A stretch of 64,000 nt of DNA from Morococcus cerebrosus (GCF_022749515.1 NZ_CP094242.1:186001-250000); one strand, 5' to 3'; shown: positions 18,797 through 27,854, counted from the first letter of the stretch. Program-made: numbers and translations. The notes: generated by a model from the letters alone, not told the origin.

Positions 18797-19483
18797 CTAA
18801 ATGCTTGAATTGATTAGGGAAGCTAAATCTTGAAGGGAGTCAATCCAAAAAGCGGGATGATATTCTGTACTAAAACTTCCAGGCGGGTGAATGTGGATAT
18901 TACGCCCGGAGGGACGCAAGCCTATGGTAATCCAGCCCAAAGCGTTCGGCGCGATGAAGTCTTTGGAAAGGTTGTCGCCGATGTAGATGAAACAGTCTGC
19001 CTTGCCGGCATATTTGTCTTGTAAATAGCGGAAGCGTTTGCCGTCGGGCTTTTCCGAAGCGCAGGCTTCGGAGACGAGGATGTCGTCAAACAGGGAATAC
19101 AGCCCCAAGGCTTCCAGTTTCAAGCGTTGGGTCAGGCTTCTGCCGTCGGTAATCAGTGCGCGTGCGGCGAAGGGCGCGGTCAGCTCGGACAGGAAATCAT
19201 GCGGGGCATACGGCGTCAGCGTCGGGCGGTGCAGCCGGTATTGCCACAGAAGAACCTGTTTTTCCGATTCGTTGAAACCGCAGTGGCGGCACAACTTGTC
19301 CAGCCAGTCTTTGCCGTCGGGGTCGATACTGCGCCATAGGTCGTCTGAATCCCAATCGGGATACAGGGCGGCGACGGTATCGACGATCGCACGGATGCCG
19401 GAGAGCTTGTATTCGTATTCCGAGTACAGCGTATCGTCCAAGTCGAAGACAATGACGGCGGTTTCGGGATTAATCGTTTTCAT
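18797..19483 (-). CDS. HAD-superfamily hydrolase (phosphatase)
   Basis: Start set at ATG 19483 (228 residues), overlapping the ATP-grasp stop by 14 bp; an ATG at 19501 is also possible. HAD motif I is FDLDDTL with nucleophile D14 and acid D16. Motif II is ALITDGRS. Motif III/IV is ACASEKPDGKRF with CFIYIGDNLSKDFIAPNALG. It is probably a small-molecule phosphatase. Together with the ATP-grasp gene it forms a two-gene module found in several surface-polysaccharide loci. The substrate is unknown. Confidence 0.82.
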   Translation of the reverse strand: MKTINPETAVIVFDLDDTLYSEYEYKLSGIRAIVDTVAALYPDWDSDDLWRSIDPDGKDWLDKLCRHCGFNESEKQVLLWQYRLHRPTLTPYAPHDFLSELTAPFAARALITDGRSLTQRLKLEALGLYSLFDDILVSEACASEKPDGKRFRYLQDKYAGKADCFIYIGDNLSKDFIAPNALGWITIGLRPSGRNIHIHPPGSFSTEYHPAFWIDSLQDLASLINSSI

Positions 19484-20453
19484 GAACCAAGACCTTGGCA
19501 TCGTAGCGCAGCATGATGAGGTTGTTTTCCCAGTCGTCTGAAAACGGGATTTCTTCGTTGCGGAAGTATTCGTGCATCAGCCAGCCTGGGTAATTGCCGC
19601 CTGCGGCATACGTCAGCGGGAAGCCGCCGCCGAAGCGGGGGTTGATTTCCACGCCGTAGAATTCGCCGGTTTCTTCGTTGCAGAAGAATTGCGCCGTAAT
19701 GCAGCCGCGCGCGCCTTCCAATACCGCCATTTTTTCCAGCAGTGTTTGGTAGAGGCTGTTTTTGCGGGTAATGCCTTTGCTGACTTCGCCGGTACGCACT
19801 TCCAAGCGTTTTCGCGGGATGGCGCATTTCAGACGACCTTCATGGTCGTAATACATATCGACGGTAAACTCGAAAAATTCGTTTTCGATGTCGATAAGCT
19901 GGCAGAACATTAATTTGGGATCTGCCAATACTTCAGGTGTCAGATCGGCTGGTGTGTCAATCCGTTTGGCGCCGATGGCGCGGCTGCCGTCGTAAGGTTT
20001 GGCGAAGCAAGGGAAAACCAACTTCTCGCGGTCGTAAATTTCGGGCGAGCGTATGCCGTAGCGGGCAAACAGGTCGGCGGTTTTACGTTTATCGCGGCAT
20101 CGCGCAATAAAGTCCGCATCGGAAACGATGATGTGGATACCTGCCGCTTCGAAGCGGCCGCGTTCGTTTGCCAGTTTTTGCAGTTCGGTGTCTATGGTGG
20201 GGATGATTAAACCGATGTTTTCTCGTACCGCCAGATCGAAGATGCTGTCGATATACGAATCCGAACTGATCAGCGGCACTTCGAACGAACCGTCCGAAAC
20301 GTGGCAGGCGGAAGACATACGTGGTACCAAGTCCGTCGTCAAAATCTTGACATCGTCTGAAAACTTGGCGGCTTCGGTTTGAAAATCCTGTACCAATTCA
20401 ACTCGTCTTCCTGCGGAAAGGATAAGTACGTTATTTTTTTTCATCTGTGTCAT
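19470..20453 (-). CDS. ATP-grasp domain protein
   Basis: 327 residues. The N-terminal pre-ATP-grasp Rossmann-like part is NNVLILSAGRRVELVQDF. The ATP-grasp core has FPCFAKPYDGSRAIGAKRI (about 150-168) and the metal-binding EINPRFGGGFPL near residue 277. It resembles the short carbamoyl-phosphate-synthase-like ligases in glycan loci. ATP-grasp enzymes join a carboxylate to an amine or other nucleophile. In some Neisseria an ATP-grasp domain fused to the phosphoglycosyl transferase (PglB2) adds glycerate to the 4-amino sugar. Here it is a separate gene overlapping the transferase gene, and its product is unknown. Confidence 0.82.
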   Translation of the reverse strand: MTQMKKNNVLILSAGRRVELVQDFQTEAAKFSDDVKILTTDLVPRMSSACHVSDGSFEVPLISSDSYIDSIFDLAVRENIGLIIPTIDTELQKLANERGRFEAAGIHIIVSDADFIARCRDKRKTADLFARYGIRSPEIYDREKLVFPCFAKPYDGSRAIGAKRIDTPADLTPEVLADPKLMFCQLIDIENEFFEFTVDMYYDHEGRLKCAIPRKRLEVRTGEVSKGITRKNSLYQTLLEKMAVLEGARGCITAQFFCNEETGEFYGVEINPRFGGGFPLTYAAGGNYPGWLMHEYFRNEEIPFSDDWENNLIMLRYDAKVLVHEND

Positions 20454-21048
20454 TCCCTGTGAAATACGGCATGGTGGCTTCTCCCTCAGCCGAAATGCCT
20501 TCTTTGATAAAGACTTTTTTGACCGTCAAAAACAGGATTTTCATATCCAGCCAAAAACTGTAATGGTCGATATACCAAATATCGTGTGCGAACTTTTCGT
20601 CCCACGAAAGCGCGTTGCGTCCGTTGACCTGCGCCCAACCGGTAACGCCGGGCCTCATTTCGTGGCGGCGGTTTTGAAATTCGTTGTAAAGCGGCAGGTA
20701 GCTCATCAACAGCGGTCTTGGGCCGACCAGGCTCATCTCTCCTTTTAGAACGTTCCAAAGCTCAGGAAGTTCGTCCAGGCTCGTCGCACGCAGTTTCTTG
20801 CCGAAAGGGGTCAGCCGCTCGCTGTCGGGCAGCGGGTTGCCGTCTTTATCGACCGCATCGCGCATGGAGCGGAATTTAATCATTTTAAACGGTTTGCCGT
20901 CTTTGCCTGGCCGCTCTTGGGTGAAGAATACCGGTTCGCCCAAGTTTTTGCGGATAAGGTATATCAAAATCAAAAATACGGGCGAGAGGAAAATCAGTCC
21001 TGAGGCGGAGGCGATGATGTCAAACAGGCGTTTGAAGAATTTACTCAT
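20431..21048 (-). CDS. Monotopic phosphoglycosyl transferase (initiating sugar transferase, PglB N-domain-like)
   Basis: 205 residues, the minimal size of this family. One N-terminal re-entrant membrane helix (SGLIFLSPVFLILIYLI) precedes the cytoplasmic domain with KFRSMRD, SLDELPELWNVLKGEMSLVG, GPRPLL and RPGVTGWAQVNGRNALSW. It transfers a sugar phosphate from UDP-sugar to undecaprenyl phosphate, starting the lipid-linked glycan. In N. meningitidis this domain is fused to an acetyltransferase or ATP-grasp domain in PglB; here it stands alone. Its gene overlaps both neighbours by a few bases, indicating tight coupling. Confidence 0.92.
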   Translation of the reverse strand: MSKFFKRLFDIIASASGLIFLSPVFLILIYLIRKNLGEPVFFTQERPGKDGKPFKMIKFRSMRDAVDKDGNPLPDSERLTPFGKKLRATSLDELPELWNVLKGEMSLVGPRPLLMSYLPLYNEFQNRRHEMRPGVTGWAQVNGRNALSWDEKFAHDIWYIDHYSFWLDMKILFLTVKKVFIKEGISAEGEATMPYFTGNDTDEKK

Positions 21049-22213
21049 GGGCTAATCTTTCAATCAGGTTGACGATTTTTTGATACGCCACGTCGCGCTT
21101 GAAACGGCGGACGATTTCGTCGGATTGAACGGGGTCGTTTTTGCGCGCCAGAATATCTTTGGCGGCTTGGACGAAGCTGTCTACATCGCCGGAACGGTAG
21201 TCCGCGTGCGGCAGCAGGGTGAGGACTTCGGCAACTTCGTCATTGACCTGGCTGTTTAAAATCGGTTTTTGCAATGCCATATAGTCGGACAGTTTGTTGG
21301 TAATCGACTGCATGGCGTAGGAGTGAATGGCATTGACGGAGATGTCGCAGCCTTTGGCGACCGACATCATTTCGGCGTAGGGGATGTAGCCGTAAAATTG
21401 GATGCCGTCGCAGGCATATTGTTTGAGCCTGTCCAAATCGGGGCCGCCGCCCATGATGTGCAGCTCTACATTTTCGCCGTCGTCCAACAGTTTCCGAACG
21501 CCTTTGCACACGGTTTCCACGTCATAGCTGTAACTGAGCGTACCCAAGTAGAAGAAGCGGGTTTTGTCGTCGCCGAAGTCTTTTGCCGGCGCGACATCGA
21601 GTTTGGGGAAATCCGCGCCGATATAGACGACTTCGCCGGGCACGTTCGGATTGGCTTCTTTGGCGCGGCCGAGGTAGGTCTGCGATACGGCAACCAGCGC
21701 GTCGGCGTAGCGGTAGGCACGGTTGGCGCGGGAGGAGAAGGGCAGCAGGTTGTGCGGGATTTTTTTCAAAAACGGCACAACCGAGGAGAAGGATTCCGGC
21801 CATACGTCCTGCACGTCGATAATCAGCTTGTAGCCCAAACGCGCTTTGTGTTCGCCCAAAAGCAGGTTGGTGGCGATCAGCGGGTAGGCGGAAAAGACGA
21901 CGTCTTGTTCGCCCGGACGGCAGTTGTTCAGCCATTGCTCAAAATGTTTGACGAACACATGATGGCTTTTGACGCGGTCCAGCGAGACGTTTTTGCCGTA
22001 GCCGCTCTCTTCCAGCAGCATGACTTTCAGACGACCTTGCGAGGCAGATTCGGCATCTTCAGGTCGTCTGAAAGATTTGTCATAGTGTTTGAAATTGCTG
22101 GTAATCAGCAATACATCATGAGACTGCGACAACAGCTCGGCAAGATACCAGAAGCGGTTGAAATGCGGCTCGGACGGAAGCGAACAGTAGGGGGCGACGA
22201 TGGTGATGTTCAT
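21041..22213 (-). CDS. Glycosyltransferase, GT4-type
   Basis: 390 residues from ATG 22213. The preceding in-frame residues RSSEN are just a translated uptake word, so the longer start is unlikely. The GT-B fold has an N-terminal part ending in LIIDVQDVWPESFSS and a C-terminal donor domain with FFYLGTLSYSYDVETVCKG, LHIMGGGPDLDRLKQ, and DISVNAIHSYAMQSITNKLSDYMA, where the usual E-x7-E region is degenerate. It presumably adds a sugar to the undecaprenyl-linked glycan in the cytoplasm. Donor and linkage cannot be read. Its last eight bases overlap the phosphoglycosyl transferase start. Confidence 0.88.
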   Translation of the reverse strand: MNITIVAPYCSLPSEPHFNRFWYLAELLSQSHDVLLITSNFKHYDKSFRRPEDAESASQGRLKVMLLEESGYGKNVSLDRVKSHHVFVKHFEQWLNNCRPGEQDVVFSAYPLIATNLLLGEHKARLGYKLIIDVQDVWPESFSSVVPFLKKIPHNLLPFSSRANRAYRYADALVAVSQTYLGRAKEANPNVPGEVVYIGADFPKLDVAPAKDFGDDKTRFFYLGTLSYSYDVETVCKGVRKLLDDGENVELHIMGGGPDLDRLKQYACDGIQFYGYIPYAEMMSVAKGCDISVNAIHSYAMQSITNKLSDYMALQKPILNSQVNDEVAEVLTLLPHADYRSGDVDSFVQAAKDILARKNDPVQSDEIVRRFKRDVAYQKIVNLIERLAHE

Positions 22214-22227
22214 ATTTTCAGACGACC

Positions 22228-23301
22228 TCACATATCGTAAGCGGCCATTGTGGTGCGATAGATTTCATCATCGGAACACAAGGTCTCAACGTGTTTATGC
22301 AGGGCTTTGCCCATCTTTTCGCGCAGCTCGGGTTGCTTGATGAGTTTATCGACGGCTTCGATAAAGGCTTCGTCTTCGCCGAAGGGGAAACAGTATCCGG
22401 TTTCGCCGGTAATGACCATTTCGGAAATGCCGCCCATGTTGTAGGTGACGACGGGCGTGTCGTAGAGGCCGGCTTCGAGGATGTTGTTGCCGACGCCTGC
22501 GCCGTGGTCGCCGATACAGTGCGGCGTGTTCACCAAAATATCCACGTCTTTGAAATAGCCGGTCAAATCGCGTACGCCGCCGAGGAAGTTGACTTTATCG
22601 TCTATGCCCAGACGCTTCGCTTGCGCTTTCAGATTGTCCATTTCTTCGCCTATGCCTGCTACGTTCAGGCGCACGGGCATATTGCGGTCGACCATTTTCT
22701 TAAAGATGTCCAGCATCACATGCACGGCGCGGACGGTATCCAAGCGCGACAGCGTGCCGAGCATGACGTAGTCTTTGGCGGTTTTTTCAGGAACGTAATC
22801 GGCTTTGTGCAGGGCGTTGTAGGTGTAGGTGATGCGGTTGGCAGGGAAACCGTGGCGGATGAGTTTTTCCTGCTCGTGTCTGCAGTTGCCGATGATGTAT
22901 ACGCCCAGTTTGTCGAAAAGTTTGGCGATTTTCGGATAAGTTTCGGCATCCAAACCGCGCGCATGGTAGAACACTTTGGTTTTCGGCGAAGAGATTTTCG
23001 CCGCGATGGCACAGGCGGGAACGATACGCGCCATTTGGCAGTGGATGATGTCGGGTTTTTCTTGTTTCAACATTTTCATGTAGGCGAACATGCCTTTGAT
23101 GTAGCCCAAGATGCCGCCCTGATAAAAATCAATCGGACGCCATTGGATGCCCAAGGCTTGGGCCTCTTTGATGAGCGGGCCATCGGAAGAGGCAAGGACG
23201 ACCTCGTGGCCGCGCTGCCTGAGCAACCGTCCTAAGCGGAAGGTCGCGTTTTCAGTGCCGCCGAGGCCGGACATGGAAGTAGTCAAAACAATTTTTTTCA
23301 T
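22228..23301 (-). CDS. Glycosyltransferase family 4 protein
   Basis: 357 residues with the GT-B fold: N-terminal MSGLGGTENATFRLGRLL with the typical GGTE loop, IIHCQMAR, VFYHARGLDAETYPKI, then a donor domain with LGTLSRLDTVRAVHVML, LNVAGIGEEMDNLKAQAKRL, and NNILEAGLYDTPVVTYNMGG containing the family Glu. It probably acts before the partner glycosyltransferase encoded 14 bp downstream. It resembles the extra pgl-locus glycosyltransferases (PglG/PglH type) of other Neisseria in position, but orthology is not certain. Confidence 0.88.
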   Translation of the reverse strand: MKKIVLTTSMSGLGGTENATFRLGRLLRQRGHEVVLASSDGPLIKEAQALGIQWRPIDFYQGGILGYIKGMFAYMKMLKQEKPDIIHCQMARIVPACAIAAKISSPKTKVFYHARGLDAETYPKIAKLFDKLGVYIIGNCRHEQEKLIRHGFPANRITYTYNALHKADYVPEKTAKDYVMLGTLSRLDTVRAVHVMLDIFKKMVDRNMPVRLNVAGIGEEMDNLKAQAKRLGIDDKVNFLGGVRDLTGYFKDVDILVNTPHCIGDHGAGVGNNILEAGLYDTPVVTYNMGGISEMVITGETGYCFPFGEDEAFIEAVDKLIKQPELREKMGKALHKHVETLCSDDEIYRTTMAAYDM

Positions 23302-23314
23302 ATCGTGTTTTCTA

Positions 23315-24592
23315 TCAAGGGGTGTATCGGTACGCGTTATACGCCGTATCGCGCTGCGGCAGGACGCTGTACAGGAAAATCAAAAAGCAGGGCAGCCAGA
23401 TGAAGGGCATACGAAAAATGGTTGACGGGATAAAACCTGCCAAAAGGAACAATCCCATTGCTGCCAACCCAATGACGCGCTGCTTGTTTTTCATATTCCT
23501 GCCGGCGGCGACGCAGAAGAAATAGTATGCGGCATAGAACAAAAAAGCCGTCAGCGAAATCAGACCAAAACCGAGGTATAGCTCGATAAGGAAGCTGTGC
23601 GGGTTTTCAAACGCCAAACTGTCGCTCAAGTGGCCGCCGAAATATTCTTGGAATTTTTTCGGACCATAGCCCAACAGCAGGAATGGCGGATGTTCCCAGA
23701 AATAGTTATAGATTTCCTGACGGTAGCCGACCGAATTGTCGCTTTCCAAATCAAACAGGAACAAATACAGGCGTGAGGAAATATTTTCCAAAAAGGCATT
23801 ACCGTGCAGGGAGAGCAGGAAATCGGCAATGTACTGTTTCGGAATCATCGACAATCCGGCGCCTGTAACACCTATGGTCATCAGCGTAAACAGCCCGTTG
23901 TTACGGTAAATCAAGTTCAGGATAAACAAAATGATGTAACACAGGGTAGCGGTACGCGACGCACTGGCAAAAATGACTACGCCCAAACATAAAAAAAGTA
24001 TCAAGCCGAGCAAGTATTCTTTTTTACTGACATCAATATTGAAAAATACTAAAACGGCAGGCGCAAAACAGAGGGCGGTCGTGCCTAAGTTGTTAGGGTT
24101 AAAGAAGAAACCCTTAATAATCCCCGCATCAATGGCCAATACTTCATCTGCTTGAACGAATTGGATGCCGGTCAAAATCTCCACAGCGGGCGGGATGATG
24201 ATAAATGCGCAGAAAAAAAGCAGCAGGTGGCGGATAAACGCCATCGGATTTTCATGTCGGCTCAATACCAAGTACAGCAGATAAAACAGGCTGGGTAGGG
24301 ACAGGAAGAAAAACGTATCCATAATCCTGACCGAATCCAGCGTGGTAATAAACAGATGGATGCCGCCCCAACCGCACATGATGGCAAGCGCTGCCAACAT
24401 CCTGCCTGCTTTGCCGTTGAACCGTTTGGACTCTAACGCAAAAATCAGTAGGGCGGTAGGCAGCAGCAGGATGGTCAGGGGGTTGTCGATACGCGGAATA
24501 CCGGCTTTGTACGACAGCATCGGCCCCAGCATATAGGCGGTTGAAATCGTGTATATCAGCGTAATGTATAAAGTCTGTGTTTTGAGTTTCAC
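23315..24592 (-). CDS. Wzy-type polymerase / O-antigen ligase family membrane protein
   Basis: 425 residues with about ten to eleven transmembrane helices and one large external loop (about residues 265-335). That loop has SRLYLFLFDLESDNSVGYRQ and ENPHSFLIELYLGFG, the Wzy_C/WaaL signature region. Such proteins polymerise or transfer undecaprenyl-linked oligosaccharides on the periplasmic side. In a locus with Wzx, Wza, Wzb and Wzc a polymerase is the best reading. A PglL-like protein O-oligosaccharyltransferase is less likely, because PglL is longer (about 600 residues) and usually encoded elsewhere. The gene ends 13 bp before the next glycosyltransferase gene. Confidence 0.85.
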   Translation of the reverse strand: MKLKTQTLYITLIYTISTAYMLGPMLSYKAGIPRIDNPLTILLLPTALLIFALESKRFNGKAGRMLAALAIMCGWGGIHLFITTLDSVRIMDTFFFLSLPSLFYLLYLVLSRHENPMAFIRHLLLFFCAFIIIPPAVEILTGIQFVQADEVLAIDAGIIKGFFFNPNNLGTTALCFAPAVLVFFNIDVSKKEYLLGLILFLCLGVVIFASASRTATLCYIILFILNLIYRNNGLFTLMTIGVTGAGLSMIPKQYIADFLLSLHGNAFLENISSRLYLFLFDLESDNSVGYRQEIYNYFWEHPPFLLLGYGPKKFQEYFGGHLSDSLAFENPHSFLIELYLGFGLISLTAFLFYAAYYFFCVAAGRNMKNKQRVIGLAAMGLFLLAGFIPSTIFRMPFIWLPCFLIFLYSVLPQRDTAYNAYRYTP

Positions 24593-24761
24593 TTTGTTTC
24601 CTGAGGTGGGACGGTTTCGGAAATATTATTATATGCAGAAACAATTTGTCTGACCGCAGAATCCGACTGAATGCGTCGGTAATGTATTGGGCGGTATATC
24701 GGCCGAAAAGTTTCAGTTCCGATGGTTTTGTGTCCGTCTGAAAACTGCCGCTTCCTTCGGA

Positions 24762-26180
24762 TTATCTTTTCAGACGACTCTTGACAGCAGCTGCTGCCGA
24801 AATAAGGGACGACTTGCGACGCCATATCAGATAGGAGAGTCCTGCCAGCCAAAGCAAGGCGAACAACGGATAATTTTCCTTTGTGCCGAAATAGGTGTAG
24901 CTCAGGCAAAGCAGTACGCTCAAAGCGGTATTGGTATAAATTTTCAGCCGCGGCAGAGGACGCCACACCCTAGATGAAAATTCGGTTTTGATGATGCAAA
25001 ACACCCAAAACGATATTGCGCTCGCTATGGCTGCACCACGCGCCCCCAAATGGGGAACCAGTAGCGACAGCAGACTGAAATTGATGGCAAAAGCGACAAT
25101 GTTGACTGCTGTAATTAACCAAGTTCGTTTGACAACGTTCAATCCGATACCGCTGACTTCCGTAAGCGTATAAAACAGCGGATACAACATGCATGAGAGC
25201 AGCAAAAACTGTACCGGAGCGTATTTGTCGGGCAATATCCAAGTAACGACGGGCGAGAAAATGCCGATAAAACAAATCATCGCACTGATTAATTCGGTCA
25301 TCGAAAGGGTGATGCCGCCGATTTTATCCAAATGGGTTTTGTCTTCCACCCATTTGAACACCAAAGGCGCCCAAATGGTTGAGAATACGCTTTGAAAAAT
25401 CAGGGCAACCGCGCCGAAGCTGACCGCCATCGAGTAAATGCCAAGCTCATTCAAACCCGCCCACTGTTTGAGCGCAAAACGATCGATTGAGGTCAATCCC
25501 CAATAAGCCAAATTCCCGAATGCCAAGGGCAAGCCGTAGCGCAGGCTTGCATGATGGGTTTCAGACGACCAAGGAGCGCGCGCAGCAGCGCGCAGTTCAT
25601 GTCTGGTTTGGTATGTCAAAACGGCGACAGTCAATACTTGCGCCACGGTGTAGGCAAGGACAAGACTGACGGTATCAGTTTCGACACCGCTGAAAACGAA
25701 TAACAAAACCAACGCCAAAATCAGGAATTTCGGTGTCAGCTGGCTGAGAGAAAAGGCGACAGCTTTTTCCTGCATCCTCAGTATTAGGGAGAGAAACCGC
25801 GCAAACAGGCAGGTCAGCAGGAAAATTAAAAACAGCAAGCCCAAGGTTTTATCTGGCAAATCAAAAATCAAATCTGCCGGCCAAGCCGTATTCCATACAA
25901 GCACCGCCAAAATCACGACAGTCGTCAAAACGAACGGCGACAGGCTGATGGATTTAAACAGGGACGCTTTATCTTTAGCGGCGTAATATTCGCGGATATA
26001 CGCCTGATCCAAACCCAGCCCCAAAATCAGGATGGCCAGACCGGAGATGGTTTGCAGTAAGACGATGCGGCCGATGTCTTCCGCAGGGTAGTACCATGAA
26101 ATCAGCGGAAGCGAGAGGATGCCGAAAGCCGCGCTGCCTATCGGGCCTAAGGCATAACCGAGTATTTTTCTTATATTCAT
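24762..26180 (-). CDS. Oligosaccharide flippase (Wzx/PglF family)
   Basis: 472 residues with 12-14 transmembrane helices and few charged segments, typical of MOP-family flippases. The N-terminus (GYALGPIGSAAFGILSLPLI, then YPAEDIGRIVLLQ and GLDQAYIREYY) is strongly like neisserial PglF as I recall it. It would move the undecaprenyl-diphosphate-linked glycan across the inner membrane. It starts the block flippase-glycosyltransferases-phosphoglycosyl transferase-pglC-pglD, the same order as the pgl locus. Its stop lies within a reversed uptake word. The 169-bp gap to the polymerase gene shows no gene. Confidence 0.9.
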   Translation of the reverse strand: MNIRKILGYALGPIGSAAFGILSLPLISWYYPAEDIGRIVLLQTISGLAILILGLGLDQAYIREYYAAKDKASLFKSISLSPFVLTTVVILAVLVWNTAWPADLIFDLPDKTLGLLFLIFLLTCLFARFLSLILRMQEKAVAFSLSQLTPKFLILALVLLFVFSGVETDTVSLVLAYTVAQVLTVAVLTYQTRHELRAAARAPWSSETHHASLRYGLPLAFGNLAYWGLTSIDRFALKQWAGLNELGIYSMAVSFGAVALIFQSVFSTIWAPLVFKWVEDKTHLDKIGGITLSMTELISAMICFIGIFSPVVTWILPDKYAPVQFLLLSCMLYPLFYTLTEVSGIGLNVVKRTWLITAVNIVAFAINFSLLSLLVPHLGARGAAIASAISFWVFCIIKTEFSSRVWRPLPRLKIYTNTALSVLLCLSYTYFGTKENYPLFALLWLAGLSYLIWRRKSSLISAAAAVKSRLKR

Positions 26181-26249
26181 AAATAGGTGGGGTTTGTTGC
26201 CGCCAAGATTTTCAGACGACCTGAAAACGCAGCAGCATCATATAAATAA

Positions 26250-26315
26250 GGGCTTTCTTAGGTCGTCTGAAAACAAACGGTCTAAGAAAGCCGACTGCCT
26301 GCCGAGAGCTGTCGG
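26250..26315 (-). terminator. Two hairpins between the dehydrogenase and flippase genes
   Basis: On the minus strand a 13-bp near-perfect stem (GACTGC.TGCCGA with TCGGCA.GCAGTC, 26293-26323 region) is followed by an 11-bp stem GGCTTTCTTAG (26251-26261) with CTAAGAAAGCC (26282-26292). The loop of the second stem contains an uptake word. It is then followed by a T-rich stretch. This may terminate or attenuate transcription from the dehydrogenase gene into the rest of the locus. Confidence 0.55.
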
Positions 26316-26344
26316 CAAGCAGTCCGCCTCAATCATCAAAGGTG

Positions 26345-27652
26345 TTACGCTTTCACGACTTTCGGGTTTTTCGCAGGGAACTTGCCGCGCGTATCGACAA
26401 TCAGTTTGGCGTGTTCGGCAATCATGTCGTAGTCAAACTTGTCATGGTCGGTCGTCAGCACCACGCAGTCGTATTTCGCTATGGTTTCCGGCGTCAGCGG
26501 CTCGCTCTTCAGGTCGAAGTAGTGGTGGCCGGGGATGTATGGGAATTCAAGCACGTGCGGGTCAGAGTAGGAAATGTTTGCACCCAATTTGTGCAGGCGG
26601 TCCATCACTTCCACAGACGGACTTTCGCGCATGTCGTCCACGTTTTTCTTGTAGGCGATACCCAAAACCAAGATTTTGCTGTCTTTGATGGAACGGTTGT
26701 GTTCGTTCAAAGCCAGGCCCACTTTGCTGATGACGTAGTCGGGCATGTGGGAGTTCACTTCGCCTGCCAGCTCGATGAAGCGGGTGTTCACGCCGTATTC
26801 GCGCGCTTTCCAAGTCAGGTAGAACGGATCGATGGGGATACAGTGACCGCCCAAGCCCGGACCGGGATAGTAGGCGACAAAGCCGAACGGTTTGGTTGCC
26901 GCGGCGGCGATGACTTCGTGAATATCGACATCCATTTTGTCGGCGACGATTTTCATCTCGTTCACCAAACCGATGTTCACGGCGCGGTGGATGTTTTCCA
27001 GAAGCTTGGTCAGCTCGGCGGCTTTGGTGGAGCTTACCGGTACGACTTTGTCGATGGCAGGTTGATACAGCGCGATACCGACTTCCAAACAAGCAGGGGT
27101 ATGACCGCCGATGACTTTCGGGATGGTGCGGGTTTCAAAATTCGGGTTGCCCGGGTCTTCGCGTTCCGGAGAGTACACCAAGAACACGTCTTTACCGACT
27201 TTCAAGCCGCCTTCTTCAACACGCGGCAGCAATTCTTCTTCGGTCGTGCCGGGGTAGGTGGTGGATTCCAAAGACAGCACTTGACCGGCGCGAAGGTAAG
27301 GTTTCACCGCGTCGGTGGTGTCGATAACGAAACTCATGTCCGGCTCGCGGTATTTGTTCAACGGAGTCGGTACGCACAAAATCACGGCTTCCACTTCGCC
27401 GATGCGGGAGAAGTCAGTGGTGGCTTCAAACAGGCTGTTTGAAGCGGCGGCGATTTTCTCGGCAGGAATATGCTCGATGTAGGTCTCGCCTTTGTTGAGT
27501 TTGTCGACTTTGGTTTTGTCGATGTCGAAGCCCAAAACCTGATAACCGATGTCCACATAGCGGAGCATCAGAGGCAGGCCGACGTAGCCCAAGCCGACGA
27601 TACCGATTTTGGCGGTTTTATCTGCAAATTTCTGAATGGTGGTATTTTTCAT
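26345..27652 (-). CDS. UDP-N-acetyl-hexosamine 6-dehydrogenase (WbpA/TviB-like)
   Basis: 435 residues from ATG 27652; the upstream extension is AT-rich untranslated sequence. Domains are the N-terminal Rossmann fold [20 protein letters not shown] (about 17-36), [15 protein letters not shown], the catalytic Cys loop [16 protein letters not shown] (about 255-270), and a C-terminal UDP-binding domain with [17 protein letters not shown]. It oxidises C6 of UDP-HexNAc (UDP-GlcNAc or UDP-GalNAc) to the uronic acid using two NAD+. It is the first gene of the minus-strand glycan locus and implies an acidic repeat unit. A palindromic promoter candidate lies about 170 bp upstream. Confidence 0.92.
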   Translation of the reverse strand: MKNTTIQKFADKTAKIGIVGLGYVGLPLMLRYVDIGYQVLGFDIDKTKVDKLNKGETYIEHIPAEKIAAASNSLFEATTDFSRIGEVEAVILCVPTPLNKYREPDMSFVIDTTDAVKPYLRAGQVLSLESTTYPGTTEEELLPRVEEGGLKVGKDVFLVYSPEREDPGNPNFETRTIPKVIGGHTPACLEVGIALYQPAIDKVVPVSSTKAAELTKLLENIHRAVNIGLVNEMKIVADKMDVDIHEVIAAAATKPFGFVAYYPGPGLGGHCIPIDPFYLTWKAREYGVNTRFIELAGEVNSHMPDYVISKVGLALNEHNRSIKDSKILVLGIAYKKNVDDMRESPSVEVMDRLHKLGANISYSDPHVLEFPYIPGHHYFDLKSEPLTPETIAKYDCVVLTTDHDKFDYDMIAEHAKLIVDTRGKFPAKNPKVVKA

Positions 27653-27823
27653 GATAGGTCTCATGTGATGGAAAACAAACCGACGCGACCATGTCGGACT
27701 CACGCCGTGCCTGCCTGTGGAGGCATTCAGGGAAAGAGGAGGAGCTGTTCGCAGGTTTAGAGTAAAAGGGGAAAAAAAAGTTTTACGCCTTATATAAAAT
27801 ACGGCGCGAACAAAAAATGCAGT

Positions 27824-27854
27824 ATTATAATATATGCATATATTATAAAACAAT
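27824..27854 (-). promoter_or_regulatory. Candidate promoter with a 24-bp perfect palindrome upstream of the glycan locus
   Basis: A perfect palindrome occupies 27825-27848 (half-site TTATAATATATG). On the minus strand one arm gives TATAAT (27824-27829) with TTGTTT 18 bp further upstream, a plausible sigma-70 promoter about 170 bp before the dehydrogenase start. The palindrome covers the spacer and -10, so it could be an operator. The remainder of 27653-28015 is AT-rich without a gene. Confidence 0.45.

Noticed and set aside
23315..24592. PglL-type protein O-oligosaccharyltransferase
   Set aside because: It shares the Wzy_C signature but is about 170 residues shorter than PglL as recalled and sits with Wza/Wzb/Wzc, so a polymerase is the better reading; not fully excluded.
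26194..26688. 164-codon plus-strand frame near the dehydrogenase 3' end
   Set aside because: It begins in hairpin sequence containing uptake words and continues antisense to a clear enzyme gene.
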